From positions 124,001 to 188,000 of the forward strand of contig JAEZRE010000006.1 in the NCBI GenBank assembly GCA_023412915.1: a stretch of 64,000 bases of DNA. The letters run 5' to 3'. A program made the translations under genes and the position numbers. Positions 51,055 through 58,878 of the stretch are shown one piece after another. Below the pieces are notes generated by a model. It saw only the letters and a program-made list of their open reading frames with translations. It had not been told where the DNA came from and searched no databases. Every line of letters begins with the position of its first letter. The stretch's first letter is position 1. This DNA comes from Bacillota bacterium. GTDB taxonomy: Bacteria > Bacillota > Clostridia > Acetivibrionales > DTU013.

Positions 51055-53004
51055 ATGATAAAGGTTACACTGAAGGATGGAAGCGTAAAGGAATATGATG
51101 CCGGAACTACTGTGATGCAGGTGGCCGAGAGCATAAGCGCAGGCCTCGCGAGAGTCGCCCTTGCCGCTGATATAGACGGTGAGGTGAAGGAGCTTTCCAC
51201 CGTGCTGGATAAGGATTGCAGCCTGAACCTTCTCACCTTCGACAGCGAAGGCGGAAAGCATGCCTTCAGGCACACTGCGTCCCATGTGATGGCACAGGCT
51301 GTGAAAAGGCTGTATCCCGATGCCAAACTGGCAATTGGCCCCGCAATAGACAACGGCTTCTACTATGACTTCGATATCGACAAGACCTTCGCTTCCGAGG
51401 ATCTCGAAAAGATAGAGAAGGAAATGGAGAAGATCGTCAAAGAAGATCTTCCGCTCGAGCGCTATACCTTACCGAGGGCGGAGGCTATCAAATTTATGGA
51501 GGAAAATGGCGAACCGTACAAGGTCGAGCTTATACGCGACCTGCCTGAGGATGCGACGATATCCTTCTACAAACAGGGAGACTTTACGGACCTGTGCGCC
51601 GGACCTCACGTACCCTCGACGGGTAAAATCAAGGCGTTCAAGCTTACGCAGATCGCAGGCGCATATTGGCGCGGAAACGAAAAGAACAAGATGCTGCAAA
51701 GGATATACGGCACTGCCTTTACCAAAAAGAACGAGCTCGACGAATACCTTGCGATGCTTGAAGAAGCAAAGAAAAGAGACCACAACAAAATCGGGAGGGA
51801 ACTCGACTATTTCACCACGGTCGACTATATAGGACAAGGCCTGCCTATCCTCATGCCGAAGGGGGCCAAGGTAATCCAGATACTGGAGAGGTTCGTGGAG
51901 GATGAAGAGGAACGCCGGGGCTATTTGCTGACCAAGACTCCGTTTATGGCAAAGCGTGAGCTCTATAAGATATCAGGCCACTGGGATCATTACAGGGACG
52001 GTATGTTCGTAATGGGCGACCCGAAATCCTTCGAAGACCCGAATGCGGAAATATTCGCGCTGAGGCCGATGACCTGTCCGTTCCAGTTCCAGGTCTACCT
52101 TGCTCATCTGCGGAGTTACCGTGATCTGCCGATGAGGTTCAACGAAACCTCGACACTTTTCAGGAACGAATCTTCAGGCGAAATGCACGGGCTCATCCGC
52201 GTGAGACAGTTTACAATCTCGGAAGGCCATCTGGCATGCATGCCGGAACAGCTCGAGGAAGAATTCGCGGGCTGTGTGAACCTTGCGTTATTCATGCTGA
52301 AAGCGGTCGGTCTTGACGGCGACGTTTCGTATCGTTTCTCGAAATGGGATCCGAACAACAAGCAGAAGTATATCGGGACCGAGGAGCAGTGGAATGAAGT
52401 TCAGGGCCGTATGCGCGAGATACTGAACGATCTTGAGATACCATACACCGAAGCGGATGGAGAAGCGGCTTTCTATGGCCCGAAACTCGATATCCAGATA
52501 AAGAACGTTTTCGGCAAGGAAGACACGCTTATAACCGTTCAGATAGACTTCCTGCTGGCTGAAAAGTACGGAATGGTATATGTCGACCGCGATGGACAGA
52601 AGAAATACCCCTATGTTATACACAGAACCTCAATAGGCTGCTATGAAAGGACTCTGGCACTCCTTCTGGAAAAATACGCAGGCGCGCTTCCTACGTGGCT
52701 TGCCCCGGAACAGGTAAAACTGCTGCCGATAATCGACAAACAGCACGGATATGCCAAGGAAGTGCGTGAAAAGCTGCAGTCCTATGGCTTGAGGGTCGAG
52801 ACCGATCTCAGGAACGAGAAGATAGGTTACAAGATCCGCGAGGCACAGATGGAAAAAGTACCGTACATGCTTGTCATAGGCGATAAGGAGATGGAAAACG
52901 GCCAGGTGGCAGTAAGGTCGCGCAAGGAAGGCGATCTTGGACCTATGCCTCTGGAGAAGTTCATCGAAAAGATCACTGAGGAAGTAAGAAACAGGGTACT
53001 TTAA
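51055..53004 (+). CDS. thrS: Threonyl-tRNA synthetase
   Basis: The 649-residue enzyme has the complete bacterial layout. A TGS domain (about 1-60, KVTLKDGSVKEYDAGTTVMQVAESI) precedes the editing domain with HTASHVMAQAVKRL and GPAIDNGFYYDFD near residue 73-105 and DLCAGPHVPSTG. The class II core has motif 2 FRNESSGEMHGLIRVRQFTISEGH and motif 3 GCYERTLALLLEKYAGALPTWLAPEQVKL; an anticodon-binding domain (LPIIDKQHGYAKEVREKLQSYGLRVE to the end) follows. Cys, His and His of the zinc site lie in the core. It charges tRNA-Thr. AAGGAGG precedes the ATG. Expression is governed by the upstream T-box. Confidence 0.97.
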   Translation: MIKVTLKDGSVKEYDAGTTVMQVAESISAGLARVALAADIDGEVKELSTVLDKDCSLNLLTFDSEGGKHAFRHTASHVMAQAVKRLYPDAKLAIGPAIDNGFYYDFDIDKTFASEDLEKIEKEMEKIVKEDLPLERYTLPRAEAIKFMEENGEPYKVELIRDLPEDATISFYKQGDFTDLCAGPHVPSTGKIKAFKLTQIAGAYWRGNEKNKMLQRIYGTAFTKKNELDEYLAMLEEAKKRDHNKIGRELDYFTTVDYIGQGLPILMPKGAKVIQILERFVEDEEERRGYLLTKTPFMAKRELYKISGHWDHYRDGMFVMGDPKSFEDPNAEIFALRPMTCPFQFQVYLAHLRSYRDLPMRFNETSTLFRNESSGEMHGLIRVRQFTISEGHLACMPEQLEEEFAGCVNLALFMLKAVGLDGDVSYRFSKWDPNNKQKYIGTEEQWNEVQGRMREILNDLEIPYTEADGEAAFYGPKLDIQIKNVFGKEDTLITVQIDFLLAEKYGMVYVDRDGQKKYPYVIHRTSIGCYERTLALLLEKYAGALPTWLAPEQVKLLPIIDKQHGYAKEVREKLQSYGLRVETDLRNEKIGYKIREAQMEKVPYMLVIGDKEMENGQVAVRSRKEGDLGPMPLEKFIEKITEEVRNRVL

Positions 53005-53031
53005 GCAATACCGTTTTAGAATAACCTGATC

Positions 53032-53236
53032 ATTCAATGAAGGGAACAGTAAGCTGCCACATTCCTTGACAGAGAGATACCGCCGGAGGCTGGAAGCGGG
53101 ATTGAAGGAAGGCAGACGAAGACCATCCCGAAGACTGAACGCCGATCACATTATAATCGCTGTAAGACCAAATCAGGATGAAACCACAAAAAAGGCTCTC
53201 GTCCCTTGCGAATCGCAAGAGACGGGAGCTTTTTAA
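53032..53236 (+). promoter_or_regulatory. Second, decayed T-box leader copy between thrS and thyA
   Basis: The segment aligns along its length with the thrS leader at 50837-51038: the same AGAGAG, GGCTGGAAGCGGGAT, GACGAAGACCA specifier (ACC at 53122-53124) and terminator arms with a short T-run. Its T-box motif reads AGGATGAAACCACAA (53175-53189) where the first copy has AGGGTGGAACCACGG. The UGGN bulge that pairs with the tRNA acceptor end is lost, so antitermination should fail. It may now simply terminate thrS transcription. No gene for an amino-acid function follows. Confidence 0.85.
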
Positions 53237-53364
53237 ATCTGTAAAATAGGTTAGGTAAAGTGAAGGAGCTTTCTCCTCACTGACATATGCTTTTTGGACA
53301 AAGTACGATATAATGATTTATGGATTTATGCAACCGATAAATGAACGAGTGAGGTACAACCCAT

Positions 53365-54195
53365 ATGAGCAAGGCGGACGCAATTTTCATACGGATGTGC
53401 AGGGATATACTGGACAACGGTTATTCTTCGGAGGGCGAGAAGGTAAGGGCGGTCTGGGAGGACGGAACTCCTGCCTATACTAAAAAAAGCTTCTGCGTAG
53501 TCAACCGTTACGACCTATCAGAGGAATTTCCTATCCTGACCCTGAGACCTACCAATCTGAAGGCGGCTATAGACGAGCTGCTGTGGATATGGCAGAAAAA
53601 ATCGAACAATATACATGACCTGAACAGCCATATCTGGGACAGCTGGGCGGACGAGACGGGCTCCATTGGGAAAGCCTACGGTTATCAGCTCGGAGTGAAG
53701 CACAAGTATGCGGAGGGCGAATTCGACCAGGTCGACAGGGTATTGTACGATCTGAAAAACAATCCCTACAGCAGGCGGATAATAACAAACCTTTACAACC
53801 ATGGCGACCTTAATGAGATGCACCTTTACCCGTGCGCTTACAGCGTTACCTTCAATGTCACGGGTAAAAGACTCAATGCCATATTGAATCAGCGCTCGAA
53901 CGACGTGCTTGTGGCAAACAACTGGAATGTAAGCCAGTATGCCGTTCTCGTACACATGATCGCGCAGATCAATGGGTTCGAGGCAGGCGAGCTCGTTCAT
54001 GTGATAGCCGACGCACATATTTATGACAGGCATTTTCCGTTGGTCGAGGAGCTTATAAAAAGGCCTGTCTATCCGGCCCCGAAGCTTGTGATAAATCCGG
54101 ACGTGAAGGATTTCTACGATTTCAGGGTGGAGGATTTCGTACTGGAGGGTTACGAAAAAGGGCCGCAGATCAAAAACATACCGGTGGCGGTCTAG
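53365..54195 (+). CDS. thyA: Thymidylate synthase ThyA
   Basis: The 276-residue protein matches folate-dependent thymidylate synthase. Clues are LRPTNLKAAIDELLWIWQKKSNNIHDLN, SIGKAYGYQLG, the NNPYSRRIITNLYN Arg segment, and a catalytic Cys in LYPCAYSVTFNV. NQRSNDVLVANNWNVSQYAVLVHMIAQINGFEAGEL follows and HIYDRH binds dUMP. The active-site segment reads YPCAY rather than the classical PPCH, as in several Firmicutes ThyA relatives. It methylates dUMP to dTMP using methylene-THF, producing DHF, which the adjacent DHFR gene recycles. An ATG at 53365 follows GAGTGAGG. Confidence 0.93.
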   Translation: MSKADAIFIRMCRDILDNGYSSEGEKVRAVWEDGTPAYTKKSFCVVNRYDLSEEFPILTLRPTNLKAAIDELLWIWQKKSNNIHDLNSHIWDSWADETGSIGKAYGYQLGVKHKYAEGEFDQVDRVLYDLKNNPYSRRIITNLYNHGDLNEMHLYPCAYSVTFNVTGKRLNAILNQRSNDVLVANNWNVSQYAVLVHMIAQINGFEAGELVHVIADAHIYDRHFPLVEELIKRPVYPAPKLVINPDVKDFYDFRVEDFVLEGYEKGPQIKNIPVAV

Positions 54196-54282
54196 TTGCG
54201 ACGGCTCTGCGGAGCAAAATGGCCGGTTGATACGATATTATATGAAGATACTCAAAGTAAGAGATGCCCGATAACGGACGAG

Positions 54283-54804
54283 ATGAGGTGGATTTACATA
54301 AAAGCGATACTTTCAGCGGATATGAATTGGGGTATAGGCTGCGGAGGCAGGCTTCTGCAGCGAGTTCCAGAGGATATGAAGTTTTTCATGCGGATGACTA
54401 CCGGAAAGGTAGTGGTCATGGGACGCGAAACGCTGGAATCCTTTCCGGGCAAGCAGCCTCTCAAGGACAGGATAAATATAGTATTGAGCCGGAACGGCAG
54501 CTTCGATGACGACCGGCTTATAGTCTGCCGCTCGCTCGACGGGCTTTTTGCCGAGCTTAAGGAATACTCTTCCGACGATGTGTTCGTCATCGGCGGGGAA
54601 TCCGTTTACAGGCAACTTCTGCCATACTGTAGCGAGGTCTATGTGACGCGGTTCGAAAAGGAGTTCGAGGCGGACAGGCATTTCCCGGATTTGGACGAAA
54701 TGCCGGGCTGGCAGCTTTCTTCGGAAAGCGAATGGCATTTTTATAATGACATGGGCTTCAGGTATTTGAATTATGTGAACGCAAACGTGCAGATGCCAAT
54801 TTAG
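54283..54804 (+). CDS. folA: Dihydrofolate reductase
   Basis: From ATG 54283 the product is 173 residues, a standard DHFR: AILSADMNWGIGCGGRLL N-terminal strand with the folate Met-Trp-Gly loop, then DMKFFMRMTTGKVVVMGRETLESFPGKQPL. INIVLSRN and VFVIGGESVYRQLLPYCSEVYVTRF (GGxxVY NADPH site) follow. It reduces DHF to THF with NADPH and pairs naturally with thyA 90 bases upstream. An upstream TTG frame exists (54196) but overlaps nothing conserved. The ribosome site near 54283 (GGACGAG) is weak, so translation may depend on thyA. A hairpin terminator follows. Confidence 0.93.
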   Translation: MRWIYIKAILSADMNWGIGCGGRLLQRVPEDMKFFMRMTTGKVVVMGRETLESFPGKQPLKDRINIVLSRNGSFDDDRLIVCRSLDGLFAELKEYSSDDVFVIGGESVYRQLLPYCSEVYVTRFEKEFEADRHFPDLDEMPGWQLSSESEWHFYNDMGFRYLNYVNANVQMPI

Positions 54805-54850
54805 TCGGGAAGCGGCGTGGTTGCCGGCTATCATAAAATTCTTACAGGAC

Positions 54851-54890
54851 CGGCTGCTATCGGTGAACACCACAGCCGTATTTTTCTTCT
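54851..54890 (+). terminator. Terminator of thyA-folA
   Basis: CGGCTG and CAGCCG arms around a 16-base loop with an inner GTG/CAC stem are followed by TATTTTTCTTCTT. Confidence 0.7.
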
Positions 54891-54919
54891 TGACTGAATG
54901 CGGCTGGATATATTACAAT
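54890..54919 (+). promoter_or_regulatory. Promoter of the tRNA-Ala gene
   Basis: TTGACT (54890-54895), 18 bases and TACAAT (54914-54919) lie 25 bases before the tRNA. Confidence 0.5.
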
Positions 54920-54943
54920 AGGAAATGTATCAAAGCGGAATAC

Positions 54944-55019
54944 GGGGGTGTAGCTCACCTGGGAGAGCGCTTGACTGGCAGTCAAGAGGTAAGGGGTTCG
55001 ATCCCCCTCATCTCCACCA
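54944..55019 (+). tRNA. tRNA-Ala(GGC)
   Basis: The 76-base cloverleaf has a seven-pair acceptor stem, including the alanine identity pair G3-U70. The D arm contains AGCTCACCTGGGAGAGC, the anticodon loop CTGGCAG gives GGC, the T loop is GGTTCGATC, and the CCA end is encoded. A promoter-like pair precedes it and a terminator follows at 55025. Confidence 0.95.
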
Positions 55020-55024
55020 AACAA

Positions 55025-55061
55025 AAAAGTACCGTCCAATAAATCAGGACGGTGCTTTTTT
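55025..55061 (+). terminator. Terminator after tRNA-Ala
   Basis: AAAAGTACCGTCC and GGACGGTGCTTTT arms with six T residues stand a few bases past the CCA end. Confidence 0.88.
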
Positions 55062-55092
55062 GTGCCAGGAAACTAGGAGGATCGAACCATGC

Positions 55093-55196
55093 GGGTTCGA
55101 GCGTGAAGAAAACATGCTCAACGCATGTTTTTGGCAGATAATCTTTTTTACCTGCGAAGCAAGTCTTTCAATCCGTTATCGGCAAATCCGACAAAG
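55093..55196 (-). pseudogene. Copied 3' end of a TIR-type gene (remnant)
   Basis: 104 bases match 60604-60707 without gaps at 96 of 104 positions by eye. In the TIR gene that segment holds the last codons and the downstream hairpin. Here, on the minus strand, it would encode FVGFADNGLKDLLRR and stop at 55148-55150, but the upstream reading frame is gone. The hairpin AACATGC/GCATGTT is perfect in this copy and mutated in the other. A second gene copy was probably lost here. Confidence 0.8.
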
Positions 55197-55388
55197 CTGC
55201 GTCCCTGCCTTTAGACAGGTTTGCCCAAACCTACTGAAGAAATACGGCCAGGCGCTGGGCACTTAACCTACATCGGAAGTATGGACGGTTCGAATGGGCC
55301 GTACCAGCGATTCTGTTTGCCTGCTTGGTGCTCGCGTTAACGGTTCCGCTCTATATTTGGAAGATGCTTGTGATATAGGCAGAAAAAT

Positions 55389-55420
55389 CAACAGAGCGGT
55401 TTGTGTAGACCGCCCTGTTG
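55389..55420 (-). terminator. Terminator of the BlaI/M56 operon
   Basis: Arms CAACAG-GCGGT and ACCGC-CTGTTG close around a short loop; on the minus strand ATTTTTC follows, about 40 bases past the M56 stop. Confidence 0.75.
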
Positions 55421-55456
55421 CATCTGTAATTAGCTTGACCGTGGTAATCCATCCGA

Positions 55457-57409
55457 TTACTTGTTTGTTATAGGGTTTAATGAGATTTGCCCGTTTTCAT
55501 AAACAATATCTGAAATAAAACCTTTTTTCTCAATTCCGAAATTCACAAAGTTGTCCATTTTATTTATGGCGGCGTTATAAAGAGATAGTCCCACATCGCT
55601 GTTTTTTGTGATAATCATATCTTTATTCAAATGTGTGTAATCAAAAACAACAACTTTTTTTGCAACTGGGTCAAAATATGCAGCGTTGGAACGGTGAAGC
55701 CCGGAGCCAAATGAATAGGTGAAATACAATTCCGGTTTTTGGTCGCCGTTCAAATCGGCAAGCGACATGCTGGTTAAGCCATAGCCGCCAAACCATATGC
55801 CAAGCGGGTATACTTTGCCCTCGTATAGCAGGAACGAAGCACAGGAGGTGTCATATTTGAAAACCAAATAATCTGAGCTTTCTTGAATATAGTCTGGGGT
55901 GATGTTATAGCATGTGTCCGTGTTGTATCCCGACCTAAAATCCTGTTGTAGAGATAAAAAGTCTTCGATGCAGTCCTGTGTTCCCGATATAGTGGCTTTC
56001 ATGGGTATTTCCCCGTCAAACCTCGTGATCTTATAAATATTCCAGATATATTCGCTCTTTTGAGTATTGGCGGTGTCCTTGTGTATTCGTGCCAGCCATA
56101 TCTCATCGTCCAGCCGATAAATTCGATAAACAGCAGAACTGGAAGCATCGGTCAACGTGTACTGATATCGTTCCTTATATGCAGCAATATCAGGAACGCC
56201 TATGTTAATCATAAAGCTATTCTTAAACTCCGGCTCATCCACCTTGTCTTGCTTATAGGTAACAGCAAATCTTTGCTGGATGCCGGTCTCATCCGTCAGA
56301 ATAAGCAGATTTTTAGTAAGCGTGTAGTATTCTCTATAACCATCAAAGGCCATAAAGGAGCTGAGAGGATTCATATAGACCTGCTTTTCAAACACATAAT
56401 TACCGTACGGCATGTTGCTTGCCTTTGTCACTACTTTTTTCACTGGGTTCGCGGCGCAGGTAATGATGGCAGTAACACAGAGAATAGCGGTGAGAAAAAT
56501 CATCCATTTTTTCGGCGTCTTAAATCGCAGAATGTTCTTCACACGCTCCCGTATACCAGCCTCCCCAAAGGCAAGTGGACTTGCTGCCGGAAAGCGTCGG
56601 TTTGCTGCAAAAGCCAGAAGTGATGTGCTGTAATCATGAACAATATCTGTGCTGGTTTCTGAAAGTACCTTTTCATCACAGCTCATTTCCATGTCTTTTG
56701 TCATGAGAACGAAGGCGAGCCAGACAAGTGGGTTAAACCAGTGAATGGTCAGCACATAAAAACTTAAAGGCTTTATCAGATGGTCTTTTCGTTTCAAATG
56801 GAATCTCTCGTGCTGGAGGATGGATGCTCGCTCCTTCATACCCAAACCGAAGGGAATATAAATCCTAGGCATGAGAAAGCCAAGAATGAAGGGAGACCGG
56901 ATTTTGTCCGATTCAAAAACATTGCCTTCCATGCGGACAGCGGTGGCCACACGATGTTTCAGACGGATATAGGTGACGATGTAGTAGACAAGGAGCGCGG
57001 CGATGCCTGTGCACCAAAGGACTGTTCCGAGAAAAATCCATATTTGCAGAGGGCTGACACTGGCGTATGGTGTAGCTGGGGGCAGACTTCCACTGATGAT
57101 GGAATTCATGGTCGGGATCCCCACAGTTACTCTCGGGGTCTTCATATACCCTATATCGGCGGGGATAAAACTGAGCGATGCGCCACCACCTCTCAGCGCT
57201 GCTGTCATGTCAAAGGGTTTCGCTTGAAAGATGCTGAATACAGAGGAAAAGGATACGGGGCAAATAAGACGAAAAAGCACGACAGACCATAACAGATAGC
57301 AATACTTTTTCGGGGCTCTTTTCAGAAGTAGGCGGATGAAAATTACGGCGAGTATGATATAATTAGCCGTAATGCTCATGTTTAATATTTTCAAAAACAA
57401 CGCTTCCAT
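55457..57409 (-). CDS. BlaR1-type M56 membrane metallopeptidase (sensor)
   Basis: The 650-residue protein has an M56/BlaR1 N-terminal half with four membrane helices. SPFILGFLMPRIYIPFGL is followed by the zinc motif QHERFHLKRKDHL (HExxH form, near residue 200), and EMSCDEKVL provides the second Glu region. A membrane helix at about 300-320 leads to a 330-residue extracellular domain. That domain has no penicillin-binding motifs (no SxxK); it contains YQDFRSGYNTDTCYNI and an LADLNGDQKPELYFTYSFG acidic strand. It probably senses another ligand. It overlaps the BlaI-type gene (ATGA region) and likely cleaves that repressor. ATG 57409 is chosen over GTG 57415. Confidence 0.88.
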   Translation of the reverse strand: MEALFLKILNMSITANYIILAVIFIRLLLKRAPKKYCYLLWSVVLFRLICPVSFSSVFSIFQAKPFDMTAALRGGGASLSFIPADIGYMKTPRVTVGIPTMNSIISGSLPPATPYASVSPLQIWIFLGTVLWCTGIAALLVYYIVTYIRLKHRVATAVRMEGNVFESDKIRSPFILGFLMPRIYIPFGLGMKERASILQHERFHLKRKDHLIKPLSFYVLTIHWFNPLVWLAFVLMTKDMEMSCDEKVLSETSTDIVHDYSTSLLAFAANRRFPAASPLAFGEAGIRERVKNILRFKTPKKWMIFLTAILCVTAIITCAANPVKKVVTKASNMPYGNYVFEKQVYMNPLSSFMAFDGYREYYTLTKNLLILTDETGIQQRFAVTYKQDKVDEPEFKNSFMINIGVPDIAAYKERYQYTLTDASSSAVYRIYRLDDEIWLARIHKDTANTQKSEYIWNIYKITRFDGEIPMKATISGTQDCIEDFLSLQQDFRSGYNTDTCYNITPDYIQESSDYLVFKYDTSCASFLLYEGKVYPLGIWFGGYGLTSMSLADLNGDQKPELYFTYSFGSGLHRSNAAYFDPVAKKVVVFDYTHLNKDMIITKNSDVGLSLYNAAINKMDNFVNFGIEKKGFISDIVYENGQISLNPITNK

Positions 57410-57411
57410 CT

Positions 57412-57774
57412 TCACTTCTCCTTGTGTAAATCAATCAGGCGTTTGAGTTCGTCAGCTTGCTTTCCCGAGATGGTTTTACCACCGAGAAACGAGGTGAGAA
57501 ACTGTGGCAGTGAACCTTCAAAAGCTCTTTCAACAAAGCATTCGCTCTCAAAAGCCTGCACCTGTTCCTTGGGAATGATTGCACTGACAATGGTATTCTT
57601 GTTTTTCAGGAGTCCCTTTTCGCACATTTTACGCAGTACGGTATAAGTGGTGGGCTTTTTCCAGCCGAGCTTTTCGGCGCACAGCGTCACAAGGCGGCCC
57701 GACGCCACCGGCTCGTTCTCCCATACCACCAGCATAAAGCGGTAATCGCTTTCGCAAAGCTTCAGGTTTTCCAT
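57412..57774 (-). CDS. BlaI/MecI-family winged-helix repressor
   Basis: The 120-residue protein is a complete BlaI/MecI regulator: LCESDYRFMLVVWENEPVASGRLVTLCAEKLGWKKPTTYTVLRKMCEKGLLKNKN forms the winged helix. A dimerisation tail (AFEGSLPQFLTSFLGGKTISGKQADELKRLIDLHKEK) follows. In the paradigm the BlaR1 partner inactivates it by proteolysis. The downstream M56 gene overlaps it, and a 17-base inverted operator lies just upstream at 57793-57836, so it should autoregulate the pair. The start has GGAGGTAC. Confidence 0.94.
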   Translation of the reverse strand: MENLKLCESDYRFMLVVWENEPVASGRLVTLCAEKLGWKKPTTYTVLRKMCEKGLLKNKNTIVSAIIPKEQVQAFESECFVERAFEGSLPQFLTSFLGGKTISGKQADELKRLIDLHKEK

Positions 57775-57792
57775 CTATGTACCTCCAAATTG

Positions 57793-57836
57793 GGTTTATG
57801 GTTATAAACCATATAATTAGTTTATGACCATAAACC
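57793..57836. promoter_or_regulatory. Operator of the BlaI/M56 pair
   Basis: GGTTTATGGTTATAAAC (57793-57809) is matched at 16 of 17 positions by its complement at 57820-57836, with a 10-base A+T-rich spacer. Each arm is itself partly symmetric (TTTAT), as in two-dimer BlaI operators. It ends 19 bases from the repressor start codon. Confidence 0.8.
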
Positions 57837-57866
57837 TGATTTGTCAATAGAAAAAGTGTTTTCTGA

Positions 57867-58049
57867 TTATTCATTTCTCGGGAAGTGAACCAAATATGAG
57901 GTTAATGCCGCAATGCCTATGGAAGGTATACAGCTAACGAAAGCTGATAATAAATTCACCATAAATGCGTGTTTCCAAGTCCAGCCAAGTACACCGTTGG
58001 GAATTGCACGTTTTGCGTGCAGCTGAAAGGTGGTTATTGTCATTTCCAT
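57867..58049 (-). pseudogene. Hydrophobic reading frame, possible gene remnant
   Basis: A 60-codon frame encodes a hydrophobic stretch (GVLGWTWKHAFMVNLLSAFVSCIPSIGIAALTSYLVHF) resembling the end of a membrane protein. It lacks a ribosome site, overlaps the following unknown gene on the other strand and sits in a region of remnants. I cannot name a family. Confidence 0.25.
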
Positions 58050-58064
58050 TCAATTATTGATTTA

Positions 58065-58499
58065 ATGGAAAAGGAGAATAAGCTTGTTCCAGTGAAAGCT
58101 TCAGGGAAGAATGGAAGGAATCCCACCCTGTATAACCGATACAGAGTTGCTGATGAGTATGAGGACTCTGCTGAAAAACACAGTAATATGATAAATGAAA
58201 TTATGGCTTTTCATCCGCGTATGAAAAAGGATTATTATTTAAAGAGTATTGACAAATACCAAAAGGATAGGGAAAGTATAATAAAAATCAATTCGTGCCT
58301 GACAGGTCTTCAGGAGGTCAACATTTATGCGCAGTTTGACGTAGTCTACAGCCTTGTACACAGGATGCTGTCCAACATGAGCGTGATACAGTCCCGGGCG
58401 GTGAAAACCGCCGCCGGGATTGAATCGGCATACTATGTTGTTAATCAGGAGCAGATGTCGATTTTTTCAACATTTAATGATGAGAATAGGGAACATTAA
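58065..58499 (+). CDS. Protein of unknown function, probably 5'-truncated
   Basis: The 144-residue segment from ATG 58065 reads MEKENKLVPVKASGKNGRNPTLYNRYRVADEYEDSAEKHSNM and continues helical (AFHPRMKKDYYLKSIDKYQKDRESIIKI, VVYSLVHRMLSNMSVIQSRAV). No known domain is recognised. The start context is poor and the frame stays open upstream to 57969 with unrelated-looking residues, which suggests a missing 5' end. It follows the BlaI operator region in the A+T-rich block near several remnants. A downstream frame beginning ATG at 58539 runs into the tRNA-Leu and is not treated as a gene. Confidence 0.4.
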   Translation: MEKENKLVPVKASGKNGRNPTLYNRYRVADEYEDSAEKHSNMINEIMAFHPRMKKDYYLKSIDKYQKDRESIIKINSCLTGLQEVNIYAQFDVVYSLVHRMLSNMSVIQSRAVKTAAGIESAYYVVNQEQMSIFSTFNDENREH

Positions 58500-58588
58500 T
58501 AATTTCATTGAGCAAATAAATGGGGGGTGCACACCAGATGTATCAGGCGGCCAATAAATTAAATTCGGAGAATTATGAGAATATAAAC

Positions 58589-58617
58589 AAAGAGCTTTTT
58601 GATGTTAAAAGCTCTTT
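58589..58617 (-). terminator. Terminator after tRNA-Leu (minus strand)
   Basis: AAAGAGCTTTT and AAAAGCTCTTT arms flank a short loop, and the minus strand continues with TTTATATT. Confidence 0.75.
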
Positions 58618-58620
58618 GTT

Positions 58621-58703
58621 TGGTGCGGTCGATGGGACTTGAACCCATACTCGTCAGAATACGCCCCTCAAACGTACGCGTCTGCCAGTTCCGCCACGAC
58701 CGC
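58621..58703 (-). tRNA. tRNA-Leu(GAG)
   Basis: The 83-base gene reads leftwards with a GCGGTCG/CGACCGC acceptor stem, discriminator A, and the Leu-type D arm GGCGGAACTGGCAGACGC. The anticodon loop TTGAGGG gives GAG, a long variable arm follows, the T loop is GGTTCAAGTCC, and CCA is encoded. Serine is excluded by the discriminator A. It serves the leucine codons CUC and CUU. Confidence 0.9.
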
Positions 58704-58878
58704 ATATAAATGATATGACGATTTATTACAACTCAGACTTGCAAAATAAATAATACTATCATAGCATTTCTGTGTCAATACTTTTTCTTTGGATATGTAC
58801 GGCTTCAATGACAGATGTATTGTATTATGGATCGGTGGGAATTAAAATGTCCTTAAAAAGACTTTTTAGGTTGGGAAA

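Larger units (their letters stand above)
55020..55456. other. Intergenic stretch with terminators and gene remnants
   Basis: After the tRNA terminator the region holds a copied 3' end of a TIR gene (55093-55196). It also holds a hydrophobic remnant readable at about 55280-55378 (R F E W A V P A I L F A C L V L A L, ending TAG) and the terminator of the M56 gene. No intact gene is present. Confidence 0.5.

Noticed and set aside
58539..58660. Short rightward frame after the truncated unknown gene
   Set aside because: It runs into the tRNA-Leu gene and its terminator hairpin and has no domain; treated as chance.
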